Source of the DNA: Picosynechococcus sp. PCC 7002
GTDB taxonomy: Bacteria; Cyanobacteriota; Cyanobacteriia; Cyanobacteriales; MRBY01
Assembly (NCBI RefSeq): GCF_963860125.1
Contig: NZ_CAWLFA010000001.1
Coordinates: 2,480,001 to 2,544,000, forward strand
Length of the DNA stretch: 64,000 bases
Reading direction: 5' to 3'
In this document: positions 8,692-17,800 of the stretch, one piece after another
How the letters are laid out: each line of letters begins with the position of its first letter
How positions within the stretch are numbered: position 1 is the first letter of the stretch
Notes under the pieces: generated by a model
Told to the model about the DNA's origin: nothing
Database searches by the model: none
What the model saw: only the letters and a program-made list of their open reading frames with translations
Translations under genes and position numbers: made by a program

Positions 8692-11385
8692 TTAGCTAGC
8701 GATGGAGGGAGAATTCACCGGAGCTTCGGAAGAGACAGTCGCCGTCCCATTCAGGCCAGGGTTAGTTTGGCTAGGTAGGCGCTGCTCAATCATGGCGATC
8801 GCCCTGGTCACACTTTCGGGGAAAATCACCACCAGAGCCTCCTGGGGCGCTTCATCGAGGGCAACATTCAAGGCCCGTTGTTCATCAAGAATGGTTTCGT
8901 ATTGGCAATTGGGATTTTCTTCTTGAATCCCCTGGCGGATTAAATCTGCCACTTCCCCTGCGTGGCGGCCCCGTTTGTCATCGTCTTCTTTAACGATAAT
9001 TCGGTCAAAAACCGCAGCGGCAATGCGCCCCAACAAAATTAAATCCTCATCGCGGCGATCGCCAGGGCCACCCACCACCCCGATTCGTTCGCCGGGCCAG
9101 TTTTTCACAAAGGCACCAACGGCCTCATAACCCGCCGGATTATGGGCATAGTCCACCAGCGCGTGGTGCGTTCCCAAATCAAAAAGGTTCATCCGTCCTG
9201 GGGTCTGGGCTGCCGAAGGCTTAAAGGTGCGTAACCCCTGGCGAATATGTTCAATATCAACGCCCTGGGCAAAGGCGGCCAAACAAGCAGCGAGGGCATT
9301 GGCGATCATAAACGGAGCCATGCCCCCCATTGTCACCGGCGCGTGCTTCACATGCTCCACCTGTAGCTTCCATTCTCCTTCTAACAACGTCAGATAACCA
9401 TTGTCATAAACCGCCGCCAGTCCACCCCGTCGTATGTGCTCTAAAACCAAGGGATTATCTGGCTGCATTGAAAAATAAGTGACCTTACCCCGCACCTTTT
9501 CGGCCATGGCGGCAACGAGGGGATCATCCGCATTCAGAACCGCATAGCCATCGGGACTAACTGTTTCAGCAATCACGCCCTTGACCTGGGCCATTTGCTC
9601 AATGGTATTGATATCCCCTAGACCTAGGTGATCTGCTGCGACATTGAGGACGACTCCTACATCACAGCGATCAAAGGCTAAACCAGCCCGTAAAATACCG
9701 CCCCGGGCTGATTCCAGGACGGCCACTTCCACCGTTGGGTCTTGGAGAATCATCGCCGCACTTTGGGGGCCAGTATTATCACCCTTTTGGGCGAGATAGT
9801 CACCGATGTAAACCCCATCTGTGCTGGTATAGCCCACGACTTTTCCCGTTTGGCGATAGATATGGGCCGTTAAACGGGTAGTGGTAGTTTTGCCATTGGT
9901 TCCCGTCAGGGCAATGATGGGGATCCGGCTGGGGGAACCATCAGGATAGAGCATATCCAGTACTGGGGCCGCCACATTTCGGGGTAAACCACGGCTTGGC
10001 GCCACGTGCATCCGAAAACCAGGAGCCGCATTGACCTCCACAATCACCCCATCGGTATCGGGGAGAGGCTGAGTAATGTCTTCAGTAACCACATCAATCC
10101 CGGCAATATCCAAGCCAATAATTTTGGCCACCCGCTCAAAGAGCCACACATTGTAGGGGTGGATATCATCGGTACGATCAACGGCAATGCCCCCGGTACT
10201 GAGGTTCGCCGTGGCTCGCAAATAGGCAATTTCTCCGTCCTGGAGTACGGTGTCCAGGGATAAGCCTTGGCGATCGAGCACTTTTAGGGCTGTTTGGTCG
10301 ATGACGATGCGGGTGAGGACATTATCATGGCCGTCGCCCCGATTTGGATCGCGGTTTGTTTCTTCGATGAGGGTTTCAATGGTTGAGTGACCATCCCCGA
10401 CCACATGGGCTGGTACCCGTTCGGAGACAGCAACGAGCTTACCGTTAATAACCAATACCCGGTGGTCACTGCCTTTGTAGTAACGTTCTACGATGACGGA
10501 GCGGGTTTTTGAGGCTTCACTGGCGAGATCGTAGGCGTGTTCTGCGTCGGCCCAGGTTTTGATATCAATGGTAATGCCACGGCCATGGTTGCCATCGAGG
10601 GGTTTAATCACAATGGGATAGCCACCGACATCTTCAATGGCATCCTCAAGGTCATCTAAATAGCGAATCACGGTACCACGGGGCACGGGGACACCCGCAT
10701 CGGCCAGGATATTTTTGGTGCCTTCTTTGTCACAGGCTAATTCAACGGCTAAAATGCCAGATTGGTTGCTGAGGGTGGCTTGTAATCGTCGCTGATGTAG
10801 GCCATAGCCCAGTTGAATCATGGAACGGGCACTGAGCAATGACCAGGGAATCCCACGGGATTCGGCCTCTTTGACGATGGTTTCGGTACTGGGGCCGAGG
10901 GCTGAGCTGGCACAGAGATCTTTGAGATCGGCGAGATCCTGCTCTAGTTCTTTGGGGGAATAGCGCCCAGTATCAAGGATGGATTGACAGAGGCGTACGG
11001 CGGCCCGTCCAGCATAACGTCCGGCTTGTTCATAAATATATTCAAAAACGACATTGTAGACACCATGATCGCCAGTGACCCGGGTGCGACCAAACCCAAC
11101 GGGCATACCCGCTAATTCTTGGAGTTCGAGGGCGACATGTTCCACGATGTGACCCATGAGGGTGCCTTCCCGGACACGACTTAAAAAACCACCCCGGCAA
11201 CCGGGGGAGCAGTGGTGTTCGACGAGACTCGGGAGGGTTTCGCTGAGGGCTTCGTAGAATCCGCTAATTTCGTTGGAGGGGATTTCCGCAATTTCTTCGA
11301 GATCGAGACGCATGACGATCAACTTTTTGCGTCGAATACTCCAATAATTGGGGCCTCTGAGGGTTAGGGTCTTGAGGATTCTCAT
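8692..11385 (-). CDS. cphA: Cyanophycin synthetase CphA
   Basis: An 897-residue enzyme that polymerises Asp and Arg into cyanophycin without a ribosome, using ATP. An N-terminal domain (1-160) is followed by an ATP-grasp domain (about 200-470, with PIVIKPLDGNHGRG and VIVEVNAAPG) and a Mur-ligase-like domain with the P-loop GTNGKTTTT (495-503). The Mur C-terminal domain shows HHALVDYAHNPAGYEA. I start at the ATG at 11385, giving MRILKTLTLRGPNYWS, the usual N-terminus; the frame can extend to a TTG at 11424 but that adds an unconserved piece. It lies downstream of cphB on the same strand. Confidence 0.96.
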   Translation of the reverse strand: MRILKTLTLRGPNYWSIRRKKLIVMRLDLEEIAEIPSNEISGFYEALSETLPSLVEHHCSPGCRGGFLSRVREGTLMGHIVEHVALELQELAGMPVGFGRTRVTGDHGVYNVVFEYIYEQAGRYAGRAAVRLCQSILDTGRYSPKELEQDLADLKDLCASSALGPSTETIVKEAESRGIPWSLLSARSMIQLGYGLHQRRLQATLSNQSGILAVELACDKEGTKNILADAGVPVPRGTVIRYLDDLEDAIEDVGGYPIVIKPLDGNHGRGITIDIKTWADAEHAYDLASEASKTRSVIVERYYKGSDHRVLVINGKLVAVSERVPAHVVGDGHSTIETLIEETNRDPNRGDGHDNVLTRIVIDQTALKVLDRQGLSLDTVLQDGEIAYLRATANLSTGGIAVDRTDDIHPYNVWLFERVAKIIGLDIAGIDVVTEDITQPLPDTDGVIVEVNAAPGFRMHVAPSRGLPRNVAAPVLDMLYPDGSPSRIPIIALTGTNGKTTTTRLTAHIYRQTGKVVGYTSTDGVYIGDYLAQKGDNTGPQSAAMILQDPTVEVAVLESARGGILRAGLAFDRCDVGVVLNVAADHLGLGDINTIEQMAQVKGVIAETVSPDGYAVLNADDPLVAAMAEKVRGKVTYFSMQPDNPLVLEHIRRGGLAAVYDNGYLTLLEGEWKLQVEHVKHAPVTMGGMAPFMIANALAACLAAFAQGVDIEHIRQGLRTFKPSAAQTPGRMNLFDLGTHHALVDYAHNPAGYEAVGAFVKNWPGERIGVVGGPGDRRDEDLILLGRIAAAVFDRIIVKEDDDKRGRHAGEVADLIRQGIQEENPNCQYETILDEQRALNVALDEAPQEALVVIFPESVTRAIAMIEQRLPSQTNPGLNGTATVSSEAPVNSPSIAS

Positions 11386-11590
11386 AGGTTGGCGTGGTTG
11401 AAAGTCTGGTGGGGCTGGGCGCAAATGCCGCTGGGTGGACGATAAACGGCGTTAGACCAATGCTATCCGCAGCAGTGGCCTGTCAAGGGGAAATGGTGAA
11501 CTGGAGTATGACATTTGGCGATCGCCCTAGAATTGCTAATTATTCTAGGACAATTTGTTCGTGGATTATTTGTCGGTTAGTGACCATCAT

Positions 11591-12430
11591 TTAAAGGTTT
11601 CCGGACATTGGCCGATGGTTTTTGAGGTCGTAGCGATCGCCATGGCAGAGAATATGCAGATGCAAATTATGGAGACTCAGCGGTTCCGATGTATCGACAC
11701 GGGACTGATTTGTGTGGGTCAAATCCTGGGCATCAACAATGGTGACTGTCCCCCGGCCCAGGACTTCTAAGTACCCTTCCTGCTCGAAGACCGCCGCCGT
11801 ATCTTCGTCAATGCCGATCCCCAGGCGGTCTGGATGCACGGCGATCGTACTGAGGAGACGCACCATGCGATTGCGGTTGTGAAAATGCTGATCGACGATA
11901 ATTTCTGGAATCATCCCCAGGCCCATGGCCAAATCCACCAGACCCCGGTTGGGAGATTCGCCGCTACTGCCCCCAGCGATCATATGGTGGCCCATCACCG
12001 CGGCCCCGGCGCTAGTGCCAGCGAGGGTGATTTCGCCGCTGTGAATCCGTTGGCGGATGCGTTCCATTAGTGGCGTATCTGCAAGTAGACCACAGAGGCG
12101 AAGCTGGTCGCCGCCCGTCATAAAAACGCCAGTACAATCTTCAACAAATTCTTGGTAATAGCGATCTTCAGCATGGATGCGATCGCGCACGTCTAAGACC
12201 TTAACCTTTGCGACGCCCATATCCTCAAAAATCCGTTGGTAGCGATCGCCAATCAGTAACGGTTCGCGGGATGCCGATGGAATAATGGCGATCGCCGCCC
12301 CAGTGCCCCCAGACCGTCGGAAAAACGAAGCGAGAATTTCCTTACCATGAACCTTATCTTCCGCTCCCCCAATGACAAGGATGGAACTCTTAAAAGAAGT
12401 TTGCTGAGCAAGAGAAGTTTCTGACGGCAT
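11591..12430 (-). CDS. cphB: Cyanophycinase CphB
   Basis: A 279-residue serine exopeptidase that cleaves cyanophycin to beta-Asp-Arg dipeptides in the cytoplasm. It belongs to peptidase family S51. The nucleophile is Ser140 in AGTSAGAAVMG. ILVIGGAEDKVHG (17-29), MTGGDQLRL and DQHFHNRNR are also typical. I chose the ATG at 12430 because known cyanophycinases are about 270 residues; upstream in-frame codons would add an atypical extension. The 205-bp gap to cphA leaves room for a separate cphA promoter. Synthesis and degradation genes are paired, as in many cyanobacteria. Confidence 0.95.
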   Translation of the reverse strand: MPSETSLAQQTSFKSSILVIGGAEDKVHGKEILASFFRRSGGTGAAIAIIPSASREPLLIGDRYQRIFEDMGVAKVKVLDVRDRIHAEDRYYQEFVEDCTGVFMTGGDQLRLCGLLADTPLMERIRQRIHSGEITLAGTSAGAAVMGHHMIAGGSSGESPNRGLVDLAMGLGMIPEIIVDQHFHNRNRMVRLLSTIAVHPDRLGIGIDEDTAAVFEQEGYLEVLGRGTVTIVDAQDLTHTNQSRVDTSEPLSLHNLHLHILCHGDRYDLKNHRPMSGNL

Positions 12431-12662
12431 TAGTTTAATCTTGAGGACAGGTGAGAGGCGAAATTCCAGATCCGTTTGCACTTGGTGAAGCCACCATGGG
12501 GGCCGAGCCATTGACCAGATTCCTGCGGTCTGAACCCTTACCAAAAGAACCAGAGAAATCCAGAAAAATCCCCACAATTATTGCATAGTCCTTGTCATTC
12601 TCAAATTAGCTGATTATTCTTTTTTAGGTCAAAAAACCATCACTTTCACTCCCCCTTTTTCT

Positions 12663-13373
12663 ATGGCTTTACATTTCGATCTTGTGACCCTTTTTCCAGA
12701 TTTTTTTACCTCGCCGCTCCAGTCCGGCCTCCTGGGAAAAGCTTTAGGGAAAGGCATTGCCACCGTTAACTTCACCAACCCCAGGGATTTCACCACCGAT
12801 AAACACCGGAGCGTTGATGATGAACCCTATGGGGGCGGTGCGGGGATGTTATTAAAACCAGAACCCCTCTTCGCCGCAGTCGAGTCTTTACCCGTGCAAC
12901 CTAAGCGGGAAGTGATCTTGATGACGCCCCAGGGACAACGGCTCGACCAACAACTTTTGGCGGAATTAACCACCTATGACCAGTTGGTTCTAATCTGCGG
13001 CCATTATGAAGGGGTCGATGAACGGGTGCGGGAGCATTTGGTGACCCGGGAAATTTCCTTGGGCGATTTTGTCTTGACCTGTGGCGAAATTCCGGCGTTA
13101 ACGTTGCTCAACGGCGTGATTCGCTTACTGCCGGGCACGGTGGGCAAAGAAGCATCCCTGAAAGCCGATAGTTTCCAGGTGCCGCTGTTGGACTATCCGC
13201 AATATACGCGCCCGGCCAAGTTTCGGGAGTGGGAAGTACCGGCGGTCTTGCGGTCTGGTAATCACCAAAAAATTGCGGAATGGCGTTTGTCCCAGCAAAT
13301 CCAACGCACCCAGGCCCGGCGGCCAGATCTGTGGGAAGCGTGGCAGGCTTCCGAGGGGGAGGTTCAAGAATGA
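12663..13373 (+). CDS. trmD: tRNA (guanine-N1)-methyltransferase TrmD
   Basis: A 236-residue SPOUT-class methyltransferase that methylates G37 of tRNA using S-adenosylmethionine and prevents frameshifting. Characteristic parts: LVTLFPDFF near the start, DDEPYGGGAGMLLKPEP, ICGHYEGVDERV, and the knot region REISLGDFVLTCGEIPA, followed by PQYTRPAKF. The start ATG at 12663 matches the family. Its stop overlaps the start of the following gene (ATGA), suggesting coupled translation. Confidence 0.96.
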   Translation: MALHFDLVTLFPDFFTSPLQSGLLGKALGKGIATVNFTNPRDFTTDKHRSVDDEPYGGGAGMLLKPEPLFAAVESLPVQPKREVILMTPQGQRLDQQLLAELTTYDQLVLICGHYEGVDERVREHLVTREISLGDFVLTCGEIPALTLLNGVIRLLPGTVGKEASLKADSFQVPLLDYPQYTRPAKFREWEVPAVLRSGNHQKIAEWRLSQQIQRTQARRPDLWEAWQASEGEVQE

Positions 13374-14167
13374 TTGTGAGTCTTTATCACCGATTATTGG
13401 GCATGATGTTGGCGATCGCCAGCCAATTTGAGGGCCATGACACCTCGCCCCTGCTCCTTTCAATGCAGGCCCTGATGAACCAATACAGCGAAACCGGCAC
13501 ACCGGGCAGTTGGCGGCCCCCGTTTACCGAAGAGCCCTTAGAAAATGCGTTTTTGTTGTTGCCACTGTTGGTATTTTGTCATGAAGATCCCCAGGATTTA
13601 GGCGATCGCCTGGGAAAATTTGACCTGCCCCCGGCGCAGTATCCTATGGTGTTGGATTTGGCTGGGGCCTTGAGTGCTTGTTTCCGAGAAAAACTCACCC
13701 CTGGGACATTCCGTACCCACATCGCGCAACATTCCCCGGTCGGCACACTACTACCATCCCCCTGGACTCCCCAACAGACCTGGACAAGCTTCAGTCGGAC
13801 GATTCGAGCCGAAAAACAGCTTGATCAGGCAACGCGACAACTTTTGCTAATCTATGGGGCGATCGCCTATGGTAACGGTCGTTGGCCAGAGAGCTTGGCC
13901 CTAGTCCAAACAGAATCAAGTATTATCAGCCTTTGGGTCGCAATTTTCATCGGTATCCTCCGGGGCGATCGCCATTTACCTCTATGCTTACGGCTACATC
14001 ATGATTTAGAAGCAATGGAAACCCAAGTCTTACAGTTTTGGAGCCGCTGGTCGGGACTTCCCCCAGAAAATCAGTTACAGTTGGAGCAAGTACCACTCAT
14101 TGCGAGTCAGTCCGTTCTCCAATATCGCCCCCAGCTTCAACTTATTTCCCAACGCCACCTTGTTTAG
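13370..14167 (+). CDS. Conserved protein of unknown function, coupled to trmD
   Basis: A 265-residue protein that I do not recognise firmly. The start ATG at 13370 overlaps the trmD stop (ATGA). The opening YHRLLGMMLAIA, the mid-protein LLIYGAIAYGNGRWPES and the mostly helical make-up are loosely reminiscent of ADP-ribosylglycohydrolases, but the Asp motifs of that family are not evident, so I make no functional call. There is no signal peptide or clear membrane helix. Coupling with trmD suggests co-expression, not necessarily a role in tRNA modification. Confidence 0.7.
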   Translation: MIVSLYHRLLGMMLAIASQFEGHDTSPLLLSMQALMNQYSETGTPGSWRPPFTEEPLENAFLLLPLLVFCHEDPQDLGDRLGKFDLPPAQYPMVLDLAGALSACFREKLTPGTFRTHIAQHSPVGTLLPSPWTPQQTWTSFSRTIRAEKQLDQATRQLLLIYGAIAYGNGRWPESLALVQTESSIISLWVAIFIGILRGDRHLPLCLRLHHDLEAMETQVLQFWSRWSGLPPENQLQLEQVPLIASQSVLQYRPQLQLISQRHLV

Positions 14168-14237
14168 CACCCTGCGACCGATTGAATCTTCTGCGCTCGG
14201 TGGACGTCTGAATTAATCGCATTTTTTCAATTTGCAT

Positions 14238-16589
14238 ATGAATTTTTGGTCTAATTCCAAACAGCATCGGGGCCAAGGGCAATCTCCCACCCGGCGGAAG
14301 TCGCCTAGCCAACTTTCTGCTTCGGTATTGGCAGTGGTTGCGGTCACATCCTTGACTAGCGTTATTGGCGATCGTTTCTATAACCAACCGCAATTGGCGG
14401 TGGATACCATTGCGCCCAAGACGATCACAGCCCCCAGTGATGGCGAATTTGAAGATACCAAGACCACCGAAGCCAAACGCCAGGAAATTCGCCAGGGCGC
14501 TATCCCCAGCCTGAAGCGAGATCCAGAACTGACGCCAACCATCAAGCAAGATCTCAAAACCCTCCTCGATGACATTAGCCGGATCCGTACCATTTCCGGT
14601 GAATTTCCATTTCTCGATCCCCAAATTTTATCGGTTCCGAGCCAAACAATGCTCCGCCAAGCCAGCGATGCCCAATGGGAAACGGTGTTGGCGATCGCCG
14701 ATCAACTCGAAATATCTCCCCTGCCCCCCCTCGACACCTTGCTGCCCACGGATGCAAATTTGGCGACCCCGACCCGGGAACTCTACGGCTATGCAGGGGT
14801 AGCTGGCCCTACGGCAGTGCAAAGGGTAATCACGACGATCATGGTTGCCCGGGAAGGTTATCAACAGGCGATCGCCGAAGCCCAAACTACCTTTAACACC
14901 GACCTGTTTCAAACCCACCAAACGTTTTTACTCCGTCTGTCTGATGCCGAATGGGAGCAAGTTCGTACTGATATTCTCCAGGCCGGCGATCGCATTTTGA
15001 CCCAGGGAATTCCTCCCGGCATTTCCCAAAGCCTCCTCCAGGAAACTGTCCAAGTACAACTCGAAAACGATAGTTCCGGGCGCGCCTTTGCCATCGACGC
15101 TTTAACCCAAATTCTCCGCCCCAACCTGATCGAAGACCGCGAAGAAACCAAACGCCGTTCCGAACAGGCTGCCCTCGCCGTAGAACCCGTCGTTGTAAGC
15201 ATTGATTCGGGCGAGGTCATTGTCACCAAGGGAGAGCAAATTAGCCAAGAAGATTTTGTGCTACTCGATGGCTTTGGCCTTAGCGATCGCCAAATTAACT
15301 GGTTGGGTCTCGGCGGTTATGCGCTTCTAGTTAGCGGTGGCGTTGTCATAACCATCATTGTCGTTACCAAAACCAAGAAAAACTTGCGGCGGCGTGATTG
15401 GGTGCTGCTGCTGCTCATTAGCCTGAGTACCCCCCTCTTGGGCCTGACGAAATTTCCCTACAACAACAACTTACCAGCCGTCGGATTACTCACCGGTAGC
15501 CTCTACCATCCCCACATTGCGATCACCCAAGTGGCCCTCTTATCCGGGATTACGGGCATTAGCAACGAAAACATTAAATGGGATCACCTCATTGCGGCCA
15601 CCGTCGGCGGGCTCATTGCAGCCCAACAAAGCGGTAAACTGCGATCACGGGAAGAACAAGCCAGCCTTGGCTTCACCATTGGGGCCATGCAAGCTGTCGT
15701 TAGCCTCGCCTGGAATCTCATTGCCAGTGCCAGTGCCGAGACCCTCTGGTATGTCCTCTTGCCAGAAGCATTAATTTTCGGCTTCTCTGGCACCGTCTGG
15801 ATTATTATTGCCCTCGGACTCTCCCCCTATTTGGAGCGCTTTTTTGAACTGCTGACCCCCATTCGCTTAGCTGAACTTTCCAACCCGAATCGTCCTCTGC
15901 TCGCAAAGCTTGCTAAAGAAACCCCTGGAACCTTCCAACACACACTATTTGTCGCCTCCCTCGCCGAAGCTGCTGGTCGCCAATTAGGCTGTGATGTGGA
16001 ATTAATCCGCGCTGGAACCCTTTACCATGACATTGGCAAGACCCACGACCCCCAAGGTTTTATTGAAAATCAGCAGGGTGGCCCCAATAAACATGACAAG
16101 CTTAGTCCCTACGAAAGTGTCGAGATTATTCGCAAGCATGTGACGGAAGGAGAAAAAATGGCCAAAAAACATAAGCTCCCCAAGGCCATCCGCGACTTCA
16201 TCCCAGAACACCAAGGGACGATGCAAATTTCGTATTTTTATCATCAGGCCCGTGCCCTTGCCGAAAAAGAAGGCCACCCCCCAGACAGTGTGGATGAACA
16301 GTTATTCCGTTATGCTGGCCCGATCCCCCAATCAAGGGAAACAGGGGTTGTAATGCTGGCAGATAGTTGTGAAGCAGCCCTACGTTCCTTGAAAGAAGCG
16401 ACCCCAGACCAGGCGGCAATTATGGTCAATCGTATATTTCGGGCCCGTTGGCAAGATGGTCAATTAGCTGAATCTGGCATTGCAAAAAATGAGTTGCCGT
16501 CCATTGTGGATGTTTTTGTAAAAGTATGGGAGCAGTACAACCATAAGCGTATTGCTTATCCCCAGGCCGTATTGGAGTCTCGCCGTTAA
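14238..16589 (+). CDS. 7TM-HD membrane phosphohydrolase (PgpH-like, likely c-di-AMP phosphodiesterase)
   Basis: A 783-residue integral membrane protein. After a first transmembrane helix (about 25-50) comes a large extracytoplasmic 7TM-HD domain, then several helices (about 355-540), then a cytoplasmic HD domain. The HD motif is LYHDIGKT (His597-Asp598), supported by IPEHQGTMQISYFYHQA and VMLADSCEAALRS. Members of this family degrade cyclic di-AMP to pApA. The ATG at 14238 is used; a TTG two codons upstream is in frame. It stands alone between the trmD unit and an MBL-like gene. Substrate is by family analogy. Confidence 0.87.
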   Translation: MNFWSNSKQHRGQGQSPTRRKSPSQLSASVLAVVAVTSLTSVIGDRFYNQPQLAVDTIAPKTITAPSDGEFEDTKTTEAKRQEIRQGAIPSLKRDPELTPTIKQDLKTLLDDISRIRTISGEFPFLDPQILSVPSQTMLRQASDAQWETVLAIADQLEISPLPPLDTLLPTDANLATPTRELYGYAGVAGPTAVQRVITTIMVAREGYQQAIAEAQTTFNTDLFQTHQTFLLRLSDAEWEQVRTDILQAGDRILTQGIPPGISQSLLQETVQVQLENDSSGRAFAIDALTQILRPNLIEDREETKRRSEQAALAVEPVVVSIDSGEVIVTKGEQISQEDFVLLDGFGLSDRQINWLGLGGYALLVSGGVVITIIVVTKTKKNLRRRDWVLLLLISLSTPLLGLTKFPYNNNLPAVGLLTGSLYHPHIAITQVALLSGITGISNENIKWDHLIAATVGGLIAAQQSGKLRSREEQASLGFTIGAMQAVVSLAWNLIASASAETLWYVLLPEALIFGFSGTVWIIIALGLSPYLERFFELLTPIRLAELSNPNRPLLAKLAKETPGTFQHTLFVASLAEAAGRQLGCDVELIRAGTLYHDIGKTHDPQGFIENQQGGPNKHDKLSPYESVEIIRKHVTEGEKMAKKHKLPKAIRDFIPEHQGTMQISYFYHQARALAEKEGHPPDSVDEQLFRYAGPIPQSRETGVVMLADSCEAALRSLKEATPDQAAIMVNRIFRARWQDGQLAESGIAKNELPSIVDVFVKVWEQYNHKRIAYPQAVLESRR

Positions 16590-16640
16590 CCCCAGGACAG
16601 AAATTGTTAAGATCTGTAAATAAGTACTCTAGGCTGACCC

Positions 16641-17396
16641 ATGGAATTGACATACCTCGACAGTAATAGCTGGCTCATTGAGATGGCCGGAAAACGTATT
16701 TTGCTAGATCCTTGGCTAGTGGGTTCGTTGATGTTTGGGAATACGCCTTGGTTATTTAAAGGCGATCGCCCCCAGGATCGTCCCATTCCCGAAAATATAG
16801 ATTTAATACTCCTATCCCAAGGGCTACCAGACCATGCCCACGTACCTACCCTAGAGCAGTTGGATCATGCATTACCCGTTGTCGCTTCCCCTAATGCAGC
16901 CAAGGTCGTGGAGTCTCTGGGTTATCAAACCATCCACACCCTAGAGCATCACCAGAAATACACCATTGATAATTTAGAAATTCTGGCTCTGAAAGGGTCT
17001 CCGGTGGGGCCAACCACTTTGGAAAATGGCTACCTGCTCAAGGATCTCAGCACTGGCCAAACGCTCTATTACGAACCCCACGGCTATCATTCCCCGGAGT
17101 TGAAGCAGTACGCTCCGATTGACGTTGTGGTGACGCCATTGATTAATCTCACCCTGCCCCTCCTCGGCCCCGTGATCAAAGGTCAAGCCAGTGCCCTACA
17201 GGTTTGTGAATGGCTAAAACCCCAGGTCATTTTGCCCACTGCCGCTGGTGGAGATGTCAACTTTGAAGGGCTGGTGATGAAATTCCTCAAACCCCAAGGT
17301 ACGGTCGCTGACTTTAAGCAGATGCTCCACGAAAAACAACCCGACACCCTGGTTTTGGAACCGACGCCAGGGAGTCCTTGTACGGTTTTGGCTTAA
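16641..17396 (+). CDS. MBL-fold protein with altered metal-binding motif
   Basis: A 251-residue protein with the beta-lactamase fold (MELTYLDSNSWLIEMAGKRI, LLDPWLVG). Where active members have HxHxDH, it has QGLPDH (residues 60-65): the first two His are Gln60 and Leu62, while Asp64, His65 and a later His67 remain. It may therefore bind one metal ion, or none, or use a different site. From memory, homologues in cyanobacteria and plastids share a Q-x-L-x-DH pattern, which would mean the change is old. No signal peptide. Function unknown. Confidence 0.78.
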   Translation: MELTYLDSNSWLIEMAGKRILLDPWLVGSLMFGNTPWLFKGDRPQDRPIPENIDLILLSQGLPDHAHVPTLEQLDHALPVVASPNAAKVVESLGYQTIHTLEHHQKYTIDNLEILALKGSPVGPTTLENGYLLKDLSTGQTLYYEPHGYHSPELKQYAPIDVVVTPLINLTLPLLGPVIKGQASALQVCEWLKPQVILPTAAGGDVNFEGLVMKFLKPQGTVADFKQMLHEKQPDTLVLEPTPGSPCTVLA

Positions 17397-17487
17397 AAAA
17401 TAACCCCATCCAAAGTCCTGCCCGAATCCTGAATGAGCTATACTAAAAAGCTGCTCACATATCCGTAGCGATCGCCTAGTTTTGACT

Positions 17488-17718
17488 ATGAAAAATCCTT
17501 CCCTGCGCCAAGAACCTCGATACGCGCCTGCTTCCGTGATTGCCCTCGAGCAAAAGACATCATTACTAGAATGGCTAGAAGAAAACGGTCGCATTATTTA
17601 CCGCGAGAAAAAAGACGACTTGATCGATGAGATGGCAGACGATCAAGATTTATCTGAGCTGATGGATGAAGACGGCTTTGAAGATGATGATGACGATGAT
17701 GATACTGATCTCGATTAA
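17488..17718 (+). CDS. DUF3134 family protein
   Basis: A 76-residue soluble protein with the cyanobacterial DUF3134 signature (NPSLRQEPRYAPASVIALEQ, KTSLLEWLEENGRI). The C-terminal 25 residues are strongly acidic with seven consecutive Asp, unlikely to be folded. Function unknown. I use the ATG at 17488; a TTG two codons upstream is in frame. A strong hairpin terminator at 17759 follows, so the gene is probably transcribed alone. A HIP1 site sits in the leader. Confidence 0.82.
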   Translation: MKNPSLRQEPRYAPASVIALEQKTSLLEWLEENGRIIYREKKDDLIDEMADDQDLSELMDEDGFEDDDDDDDTDLD

Positions 17719-17758
17719 ACAGAATACCCAAAAATGAATCTCTAAATTATCTCGTTGA

Positions 17759-17796
17759 CCCCCAATACCGTAAAGATATTAGGGGGTAATTTTTTT
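17759..17796 (+). terminator. Rho-independent terminator after the DUF3134 gene
   Basis: CCCCCAATA at 17759-17767 pairs with TATT(A)GGGGG at 17777-17786, with one bulged A, followed by a seven-T run from 17790. It lies between convergent genes; the minus-strand side lacks a T run, so it serves the plus strand. Confidence 0.8.
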
Positions 17797-17800
17797 ATAT

